Assembly (NCBI RefSeq): GCF_003130405.1
Contig: NZ_QEAS01000004.1
Coordinates: 92,644-156,643, forward strand
DNA length: 64,000 nt
Source of the DNA: Pararcticibacter amylolyticus
GTDB taxonomy: Bacteria > Bacteroidota > Bacteroidia > Sphingobacteriales > Sphingobacteriaceae
Reading direction: 5' to 3'
Of the stretch, positions 8,948 through 16,763 are shown one piece after another. The position numbers and the translations under genes were made by a program. The notes under the pieces were generated by a model that had not been told where the DNA came from, did no database searches, and saw nothing but the letters and a program-made list of their open reading frames with translations. Position 1 is the stretch's first letter; each line of letters opens with the position of its first letter.

Positions 8948-10018
8948 TTGAATCTCTATATAATTAATGTACTAATAGGAGGGCTTCTGTTTTCGTTTAC
9001 GGCACTCTTTGCTCTTTTCGCAGTCTATGCTGAAAGAAAGGTATCTGCATTTATCCAGGACAGGCTGGGCCCTATGGAGACCGGAAAATGGGGTAGCCTG
9101 CAGACCTTCGCCGATATTCTGAAGATGCTGCAGAAGGAGCTCATCGTTCCTCATGTTGCAGATAAACTGTTGTTTGCTGCGGCTCCTTTAGTGATCTTCC
9201 TGTCTGTATATATGGGATTTGCGGCTTTGCCCTGGGCTGAAGATGTTGCCCCCGTTTCCCTGAATATCGGGGTTTTTTATGTTTTTGCAATCATTTCGGT
9301 TGAGTCGCTTGGGATCCTGATGGCGGGATGGGGATCGAACAATAAGTATTCTCTCCTGGGGGGATTGCGTTCCGTTGCCCAGGTTGTATCCTATGAGATT
9401 CCTGCCGGGATCGCCCTGATTTCTTCCGTCATGATAGCACAGAGCCTCGATCTTCATGTGATCGGCCTCAGGCAGGGTGTTGCCTCTGTTGAAGCGATAA
9501 AGTTCCTGGGTATATGGGATGTTAGTAAAACCGGCGGTGTCTTTGCCTGGCATATATTTCAGGCCCCTCATCTAATCATTGCATATATCATTTACTTTAT
9601 AGCTTCTCTGGCAGAATGTAACCGCGCGCCTTTCGATATTCCCGAAGCGGAATCTGAACTGGTGGCAGGTTTTCATACTGAATATACAGGGCTCCGGTTT
9701 GCCTTTATATTCCTTGCAGAATATTCTATGATGTTCCTGGTTGGAATGCTGGGGGTGATCCTTTTTCTCGGCGGATGGAATACGCCATTGCCGAACATTG
9801 GAAGTGTAAGGCTTGCCGACTGGACCAGCGGAATAGGATGGGGATTTTTCTGGACGCTTTCTAAAGTACTGCTAGTAGTGGGAATACAAATGTGGATGCG
9901 CTGGACTTTGCCAAGGCTCCGCATGGATCAGTTAATGAACCTTTGCTGGAAAGTATTGACACCGCTTGCCTTTTTGTGCATGCTGGTTTCGGGATTGTGG
10001 AGACTGATGGTGATGTAG
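8948..10018 (+). CDS. nuoH: NADH-quinone oxidoreductase subunit H
   Basis: The NuoH/ND1 subunit sits at the junction of the peripheral and membrane arms of complex I and forms part of the quinone chamber. About eight hydrophobic helices are visible. Conserved blocks include YAERKVSAFIQDRLGP near the N-terminus, the loop SLGILMAGWGSNNKYSLLGGLR, and the acidic quinone-site loop RAPFDIPEAESELVAGFHTEY. With TTG 8948 as start the protein has about 356 residues, normal for the family. No ATG exists before GPMETGKWG, which is already inside the conserved region, so a non-ATG start is needed. It is the first nuo gene here. Confidence 0.93.
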   Translation: MNLYIINVLIGGLLFSFTALFALFAVYAERKVSAFIQDRLGPMETGKWGSLQTFADILKMLQKELIVPHVADKLLFAAAPLVIFLSVYMGFAALPWAEDVAPVSLNIGVFYVFAIISVESLGILMAGWGSNNKYSLLGGLRSVAQVVSYEIPAGIALISSVMIAQSLDLHVIGLRQGVASVEAIKFLGIWDVSKTGGVFAWHIFQAPHLIIAYIIYFIASLAECNRAPFDIPEAESELVAGFHTEYTGLRFAFIFLAEYSMMFLVGMLGVILFLGGWNTPLPNIGSVRLADWTSGIGWGFFWTLSKVLLVVGIQMWMRWTLPRLRMDQLMNLCWKVLTPLAFLCMLVSGLWRLMVM

Positions 10019-10087
10019 GGATGGAAAATAAATATTAAGAATAACACGGGCCGGGCTAAAAGCCTGATAGACAAAAGCTAGTATATT

Positions 10088-10684
10088 TTGATCATAAAAA
10101 AGACGATACGGGCACTGAGTACTGCATGGAAGGGCTTGTCTCTTACACTTAAGCATTTCTTTGCAGTAAAGAAACGGCGTAAAAGTGTTGATATCAAGTC
10201 GGATAACTATTTTGAGCAGAAAGAAGGCGTCGTTACGGTACAGTATCCCAAAGAAAAGATCCCGATTCCGGAAGTGGGGCGTTATCAGTTACATGTAGAA
10301 ATTGATGACTGTATAGTTTGTGACCTGTGTGCGAAGATCTGTCCTGTAGACTGTATTGAAATAGAAAGTATTAAAGCTACCGGACCAATCGGGCAAACAT
10401 CAGATGGAAGCACAAAGCGGCTTTACGCGGCAAAGTTCGATATTGATATGTCAAAGTGTCTTTATTGCGGATTATGTACGGTTGTTTGCCCAACAGAATG
10501 TATCACGATGACCAACCAGTATGATCGTACGGTATTTAATATAACAGATCTCACGTATAAGTTCTCTGATATGACTCCTTCGGAAGCAGAAGAGAAAAGG
10601 AAGGAACTGGCTAAACAACAGGCGGAAAAGCAGGCAGCCAAAGAAGCCGCTGCCCGCTCTGCTGATCAAAAGAAACAAGAATAA
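10088..10684 (+). CDS. nuoI: NADH-quinone oxidoreductase subunit I
   Basis: The NuoI subunit carries two 4Fe-4S clusters (N6a and N6b) that pass electrons towards N2 and quinone. Both motifs are visible: CIVCDLCAKICPVDC and CLYCGLCTVVCPTEC. The protein has 198 residues including a Lys/Ala/Glu-rich C-terminal tail. The start must be non-ATG, as the first in-frame ATG falls just before the second cluster motif; TTG 10088 is used. It lies 69 nt behind nuoH and 1 nt before nuoJ. Confidence 0.94.
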   Translation: MIIKKTIRALSTAWKGLSLTLKHFFAVKKRRKSVDIKSDNYFEQKEGVVTVQYPKEKIPIPEVGRYQLHVEIDDCIVCDLCAKICPVDCIEIESIKATGPIGQTSDGSTKRLYAAKFDIDMSKCLYCGLCTVVCPTECITMTNQYDRTVFNITDLTYKFSDMTPSEAEEKRKELAKQQAEKQAAKEAAARSADQKKQE

Positions 10685-10685
10685 T

Positions 10686-11228
10686 ATGATGGCAGAGCAA
10701 GTGGTATTTTATATCTTTTCAGCACTGGTGCTATTGTCGGCATTTATGGTAGTGGTTTTGAAGAACCAGGTGAGGGCTATATTTCTCTTTTTTGTTACCT
10801 TGTTCTCTATGGCAGGACTTTTTGTTTTTACCCTTGCCGACTTTGTCGCCATTACCCAGGTGGTGGTTTATGTAGGGGGAGTGCTGGTATTAATGATCTT
10901 CACCTTCCTCCTGTCGAACCGGGATATTCTTAATAATCCGGATGCTACCAGGGTGAGTGCAGCCGGCATTCATCATCTGCCGGGGATGGTGGTAGCAGGA
11001 CTCTTTTTTGCTGTACTCATCGCGGTGGTACTGCAATCAAACCCGGAACAGATTGAATGGATTAAGAATGCGGATAAAAGCACACTGAAGCCTACAGATA
11101 ATACTATCCATTATCTTGGCATAAACCTAATGACACGTTATCTCGTCCCGTTTGAAGTTGTATCCCTTTTATTAATGCTTGCGCTGATTGGCGCAGCGCA
11201 CCTGGCAAGAAAGGAACGTAAAATATGA
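10686..11228 (+). CDS. nuoJ: NADH-quinone oxidoreductase subunit J
   Basis: NuoJ/ND6, 180 residues with about five transmembrane helices, part of the membrane arm. The conserved third-helix region is recognisable as FVAITQVVVYVGGVLVLMIF, which contains the pi-bulge helix known from ND6. Two ATGs stand in tandem at the start (10686 and 10689). Its stop overlaps the nuoK ATG by 4 nt, indicating translational coupling. Confidence 0.94.
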   Translation: MMAEQVVFYIFSALVLLSAFMVVVLKNQVRAIFLFFVTLFSMAGLFVFTLADFVAITQVVVYVGGVLVLMIFTFLLSNRDILNNPDATRVSAAGIHHLPGMVVAGLFFAVLIAVVLQSNPEQIEWIKNADKSTLKPTDNTIHYLGINLMTRYLVPFEVVSLLLMLALIGAAHLARKERKI

Positions 11229-11530
11229 TCCCTCTTTCTCATTTTATGATCATCAGTGCCGCCCTGTTCTGTATCGGGCTTTACGCGGTGTTATCCAAGC
11301 GAAGTGCCATCATGATCCTTATAGGAATTGAGTTTATGCTAAATGCTGCGATACTTAATTTTGTTGCATTCAGCAGGTATGATAAATTTGCCGCCGGAGG
11401 GCAGACATTTGCATTGTTTGCTATTGTTCTTGCTGCTGCTGCGGTTGCCGTTGCGCTGGCAATTATCCTGAATGTTTACGGATATTATAAAACAATTGAT
11501 CCGACACAGATAGACCAGTTGAGGGATTAA
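11225..11530 (+). CDS. nuoK: NADH-quinone oxidoreductase subunit K
   Basis: NuoK/ND4L, 101 residues with three transmembrane helices. The conserved segment LIGIEFMLNAAILNFVAF has the membrane glutamate (in GIEFMLNA) implicated in proton transfer, and a second acidic-to-Ala-rich helix follows. Start ATG lies within the nuoJ stop region (ATGA overlap). The tail ends TQIDQLRD, close to the length usual for the family. Confidence 0.95.
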   Translation: MIPLSHFMIISAALFCIGLYAVLSKRSAIMILIGIEFMLNAAILNFVAFSRYDKFAAGGQTFALFAIVLAAAAVAVALAIILNVYGYYKTIDPTQIDQLRD

Positions 11531-11532
11531 CT

Positions 11533-13590
11533 TTGGACACACTAACAGATCAAAATATAGCTCAAATAGCATTGCTGGCTGCGTTTTTACCGCTGCTTAC
11601 TTTTTTTATCAGTCTTTTTGTTCCGGTAAAACCTGCCGGTAAAGGAGCTGCCGCCATATTTAATATAGGTCTGAGTCTCATCCTTTCCGGTGCTCTTTTC
11701 CTTAAGGTATGGAACCAGCAATCCTTTCATTTTCGCATTGAATGGGTTACTATAGGGGATTTTACGCTTTACACAGGTATCCTTCTGAACAACCTTTCTG
11801 TTCTGATGATGCTGCTTGTTTCCGGTATCGCGTTGCTCGTCCATGTCTATTCAACAAAGTATATGCAGGGCGATCCATACCTGCACCGTTACTGGGCTTA
11901 CCTGGGCTTGTTTTGTTTCGCCATGCTGGGCCTGGTAATTGCCGACAACCTTCTGCTGATGTACATGGCATGGGAACTGGTCGGTTTTTCATCATACCTG
12001 CTTATTGGTTTCTGGTTTACACGCCATACAGCCGTACTGGCTAATAAAAAAGCTTTTATTGTTAACCGGATAGGTGACCTGGGCTTCCTCATAGGGATTA
12101 TGATCACCCTTACCCAATTTCACACCCTGGATTTGACGGAGCTTTTTGGCAGCAATGGCTTAGTGGCTAACGCAGTCGTAAAAGGCGGAATGTGGCAGTC
12201 ACAAGCGGGCATGATGCCTGCAGGTTGGCTTACAGCCGCAGGCATTGCATTCTTCCTCGGAGCGGTAGCCAAGTCGGCTCAGTTTCCGCTTCATACATGG
12301 CTGCCGGATGCGATGGAGGGACCGACATCTGTATCGTCGCTGATTCATGCAGCCACGATGGTTGCTGCAGGCGTTTTCCTGCTTGCCAGGATTTACCCGC
12401 TTTTCGGTGATGACGTTTTACTGATCATTGCTATTACCGGAGCATTTACGGCATTTATGGCGGCCACGATTGCTCTTGTTCAAAATGATATCAAGCGGAT
12501 TCTTGCATTTTCGACAATTTCGCAGCTGGGCTTTATGATGCTGGCGATGGGGACAGGAGCTCAGGCGGCCGGCTTATTCCATCTTGTAACACATGCCTTT
12601 TTTAAATGCCTTCTCTTCCTTGCTGCAGGAGCTGTTATCCACGAGATGGCTCATGTAAAAGACAAGCAGGGCATCGCATTCGATCCCCAGGACATCAGGC
12701 TGATGGGAGGCCTGAGGAAACGTATGCCGGTAACATTTGCAACCATGGTGATAGCTTCTCTTGCTCTTACTGGTCTTCCGCTGATGTCAGGATATTTGTC
12801 CAAAGACAGTATCCTGATAAATGCTTTTGAATGGGCTGAGGGACATAGCGGTTTAGCTAAACTGATTCCTTATTCAGCGCTTCTTACCTCTTGGTTAACT
12901 GCATTCTATATCTCAAGATTAATCTTTAAGGTGTTTTTCGGTGAACTACGGCTCGAACAAGAGCTGCTGGTACACGTTCATATACACGAGGCTCCTTCAG
13001 CAATGAAGTATGTGCTGGTAGTCCTTGCCGTTTTTTGTTTTTTTCCGGCGTTCTCTCTGAATCCATTTCTTTTTGAAGATGCCTGGATACTCAAAGGCTT
13101 CCCGGTAACCGATAGCATGACAAGGGTCAATTTATTTCATACGATCATTCCTTTAGCGGTGAACCTGATAGCTATGCTGCTGATCTTTATTGCCTGGTTA
13201 TGGTATGGTAAACAACAGAGAAAGCCTGATTTTTCAGCATCCGGCTTGTTCAGATTTGCAGAAGGGCAATGGTATATTGACCAATTCTATACAAATGTTC
13301 TTGTTTCTGGTTTTGTAAGTGTGTCAAGGTTGGTTTACCGTTTTGACAGGGTAGTTGTAGATGGCCTGGTAAATATATTTGCCCGTGCCGCTAAAGCATT
13401 ATCTGTTATGGCGGCATGGACTGACCGCAACATTGTCGATCGAATCGTGAATGGTGCAGCATATTTAACGGGACAGGGGGGGCGTTTTTTCGGGCATTTT
13501 CAAACCGGCCGGCTTCAGCATTATTTTGTAACGATGCTTCTGGTGGTGCTGGCTTTCTTTATTTATAAATATTACAGCGGAACTATATGA
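11533..13590 (+). CDS. nuoL: NADH-quinone oxidoreductase subunit L
   Basis: NuoL/ND5, the distal antiporter-like proton channel of complex I, with the long lateral helix at its C-terminus. It has 685 residues, longer than the E. coli protein. Conserved landmarks are [18 protein letters not shown] with the key Glu, the [20 protein letters not shown]-like block (here [15 protein letters not shown]), and the discontinuous-helix lysine region. Start is TTG 11533; no ATG occurs in the first 85 or so codons, which already include the first helices. It begins 2 nt behind nuoK and overlaps nuoM by 4 nt. Confidence 0.95.
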   Translation: [685 protein letters not shown]

Positions 13591-15185
13591 GTTTGCTTTC
13601 TACATTGATATTTCTTCCTTTACTTGCGGGAGTTCTTATACTGGTGATGCCGTCGGCCTGGCAAAGCCGTTTTAAGTATGTGGCCCTTGGAACGATCGTT
13701 ATCCAGATTGTGCTGAGTGCTTTCATGTACATGAATTTCAATGCTGATCTGGCTGGAGTGTCTGATCAGAATAAATTCCAGTTGGTAGAACGCCTTCCCT
13801 GGATCAGTATTGATTTAGGTGGCCTGGGAAAACTTCAGATAGATTATTTTCTGGGTATCGATGGATTTTCGATGCCTTTGCTGGTTCTCACATCCATTGT
13901 GATGCTGGTGGCTGTTCTCGCCTCATGGGAAATTAAAACTAACCTGAAGGGATATTTTGCCCTTTTTCTTTTGCTGGATACAGCGGTAATGGGTGTGTTT
14001 TCATCTCTCGACTTTTTCCTGTTTTACATTTTCTATGAGCTGATGTTGCTGCCTTTGTATTTCCTGATAGGCATGTGGGGAGGGGTAAGAAGGGAATATG
14101 CGGCGATAAAGTTCTTCCTGTATACCTTATTGGGCTCAGTTTTTATGCTTCTGGTGATCATTGGCTTGTATTTCTCGGTTACTGATCCTAAGACGGGGAG
14201 CCATACGTTTAATATGCTTGCAATGATGGATCCTGCAAATTACACTGCCGGCTCGATCTTTTCCGTTGTATCAAAGCAGATGCTGTTGGGAGTGCCGGCA
14301 CGGCTTCTCGGCTTTATCGTTTTATTCGTGGCCTTTGCTATTAAGGTACCTGTTGTTCCTTTGCATACCTGGCTTCCCGACGCACACGTGGAGGCGCCTA
14401 CTCCGGTCTCTATTATTCTGGCAGGGATCCTGCTCAAAATAGGAGGCTATGGTATTTTACGGATCTGCTTCAGTATATTTCCCGATGCTGCTGTCCAGAG
14501 TTCCTGGTGGCTGGGACTTATCGGGGTGGTCTCTATCCTTTACGGCGGACTTAATGCCCTTGCCCAGACAGACCTCAAACGCCTGATCGCATACTCTTCC
14601 GTGTCGCACATGGGATTTGTGCTGCTGGGGATTGCTTCCGTAACGCCCGAAGGTATCAGCGGGGGAATGATGCAGATGATCAGTCACGGCTTTTTGTCAT
14701 CTATGCTGTTCTTCCTCGTCGGCGTGCTATACAGCAGGGTACACGACCGCCAGATTCCCAATTTCAGAGGGCTTGCGCTTCTTATGCCGAAATACACTGC
14801 TTTTGTTATGATTGGATTTTTCGCTTCCCTGGGACTGCCTGGCTTTTCGGCTTTCATTGCCGAAGCATTCAGTTTAATAGGGGCTTTTACATCTGAAAAT
14901 GTCAATGGGTTTTTGCCGCGCTGGATGGCTGTCTGTGGTTCGGTTGGTATATTATTAAGTGCCGGATATCTTCTTTGGACCTTGCAACGCATGTTTTTTG
15001 GTGAAACAAGGTTGATGGGGGGGGAGGAATGGAAGCTTGCACTTACTGATGTTAACCCGAGAGAGGTAATAGCACTTTCCGTTCTTGCGTTCCTGGGAGT
15101 GCTGCTTGGAGTGATGCCTTCCCTCGCTTTTGAGAAAATGAATTCAGCAGTGCTTGAGCTGATACGTTTAGTAAATCCCCAATAA
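13587..15185 (+). CDS. nuoM: NADH-quinone oxidoreductase subunit M
   Basis: NuoM/ND4, an antiporter-like proton-pumping subunit with about 14 transmembrane helices, 532 residues. The conserved glutamate helix ([21 protein letters not shown]), [19 protein letters not shown] and [10 protein letters not shown] are all seen. It overlaps nuoL by 4 nt (ATGA) and stops 1 nt before nuoN, so the three large antiporter-like subunits are translated from one message. Confidence 0.96.
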   Translation: [532 protein letters not shown]

Positions 15186-15186
15186 T

Positions 15187-16677
15187 ATGAGTGAAATGTT
15201 ACCATATATTGCAGGACTGCTCAGAGATGTATTGTCAGGCATCCCGCATCTGATGCCGGAGCTCATTCTGGCCTGCACATTTATTGTCGTGATCTTAACA
15301 GACCTGTTCTTTAAAGGAAAGGACTCTGCTGCAACATTCTGGCTTTGCCTTACAGGCTTGACAGCTTCCTTTGCGGTTACTCTTCTTCCTTCCCATCAGA
15401 GCCAGTCCGGACACTTGATTTTCGGTAATACTTTATTTGCCGACAGGCTCAGCATCGTGTTTAAGCAGATCTTTTATTTTGTGATCCTGTTTTTCGCCGT
15501 GTTTGTGAAATTCAGCCCTCAGTTTAGAAAACACAGTAAGGGGGCAGGTGATCTTTACATACTGCTTCCTGTCATTCTTCTCGGCTTAAACCTAATGTCG
15601 ATGGCTTCAAGTTTACTCCTGATATATCTGTCTGTCGAGATGATCTCCATCGCGTCCTACCTGATGGTTGGCTATGTTTCAGGTACCAGCAGGCAGACAG
15701 AAGCTGCTATGAAATATGTTCTTTTCGGATCAGCCTGTTCGGCTATGATGTTATATGGAATGTCCCTGCTTTATGCCTTTACAGGAACATTGAACGTTGC
15801 TGAACCTCAGTTCCTGCAAAGGCTTTCACAGATGCCGTCGCTGGCGGGTAATGTAGCCGTCGGGCTGGTACTGGTAGGGATAGGGTTTAAATTATCTTTT
15901 GTGCCTCTGCATTTCTGGAGTCCCGACGTTTATGAAGGAGCCCCCACGACGGTAACCGCTTTTCTTTCTACAGGTCCCAAGATCGCTGGATTCGCTATCC
16001 TGGTAAGGTTTACAGAAAGCCTGAGTCCTCAGGGAGGAGGAATGCCGGTTTTTGATTTTCAGGGAGTGCTCTCCGCTGTTGCCATTCTTTCCATGCTTGC
16101 CGGCAATTTTACCGCGGTGTGGCAGGACAACATAAAGAGAATGCTGGCTTATTCTTCAATAGGGCATACGGGGTTCATACTGATGGCCGTTATTGTTCAT
16201 TCGCAGCAAGGCCTGAAGCCGCTTTTGTTTTATTTGCTTATTTATGCCATCATGAACATGGCTGCATTTATTCTTGCGGGAAGAATCGAGGATCAGACAG
16301 GAGCTGTCAGCATTCGTGAATATAAAGGGCTCGGCCGTTATATGAAGCTGGAAATGGTTTGTTTTGTGGTCATACTGATTTCCCTCACAGGGTTGCCTCC
16401 TCTTGCCGGTTTTATGGCAAAGTTCCTGGTGTTTTCAAGTGTTTTGGAGAATTATTCTGTTACTCATTCGGGATGGTTGCTCGCATTGCTGATCACGGCT
16501 GCTGTAACTACTGTCGTTTCATTATTTTACTATTTTAAGGTTCCGCTGAATGCGTTTTTAAGGCAATCAGAAGGAAAACCTGTTGCCCCGGTTAAGCCGG
16601 ATTTTCTCTCTGTTATCATTTTGATTTTAACTTCCCTTCTTTTATTGTGGGGTATATTTCCAGGGCTTATAGCCTAG
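15187..16677 (+). CDS. nuoN: NADH-quinone oxidoreductase subunit N
   Basis: NuoN/ND2, the third antiporter-like subunit, 496 residues with about 13-14 hydrophobic helices. It carries LLIYLSVEMISIASYLMVGY with the conserved Glu, FVPLHFWSPDVYEGAPTTVTAFLS with the HxWxPDVYEGAP signature, and LAYSSIGHTGFILM. It is the last nuo gene of the run and is followed by an intergenic region with a promoter for the PurF-like gene. Confidence 0.96.
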   Translation: MSEMLPYIAGLLRDVLSGIPHLMPELILACTFIVVILTDLFFKGKDSAATFWLCLTGLTASFAVTLLPSHQSQSGHLIFGNTLFADRLSIVFKQIFYFVILFFAVFVKFSPQFRKHSKGAGDLYILLPVILLGLNLMSMASSLLLIYLSVEMISIASYLMVGYVSGTSRQTEAAMKYVLFGSACSAMMLYGMSLLYAFTGTLNVAEPQFLQRLSQMPSLAGNVAVGLVLVGIGFKLSFVPLHFWSPDVYEGAPTTVTAFLSTGPKIAGFAILVRFTESLSPQGGGMPVFDFQGVLSAVAILSMLAGNFTAVWQDNIKRMLAYSSIGHTGFILMAVIVHSQQGLKPLLFYLLIYAIMNMAAFILAGRIEDQTGAVSIREYKGLGRYMKLEMVCFVVILISLTGLPPLAGFMAKFLVFSSVLENYSVTHSGWLLALLITAAVTTVVSLFYYFKVPLNAFLRQSEGKPVAPVKPDFLSVIILILTSLLLLWGIFPGLIA

Positions 16678-16683
16678 GTCGAT

Positions 16684-16745
16684 GCTTTTTTACCCGCAGG
16701 AGACCGAGTCTTATTTTCCACTGTCCTTAAAAAAGCTTAATTTTG
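16684..16745 (+). promoter_or_regulatory. Inverted repeat and -7 box before the PurF-like gene
   Basis: GCTTTTTTA (16684-16692) and TAAAAAAGC (16728-16736) form a 9-bp inverted repeat around the nuoN/PurF-like junction. TAATTTTG at 16738-16745 matches the TAnnTTTG -7 box and would give a start about 12 nt ahead of the ATG at 16764. No TTG -33 box is obvious. Confidence 0.4.
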
Positions 16746-16763
16746 CGTGCTTAGTGATAATCC

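Noticed and set aside
14684-15205. A 173-codon minus-strand frame in nuoM
   Set aside because: Antisense to conserved nuoM sequence; amino-acid make-up is a mirror of the membrane protein code.
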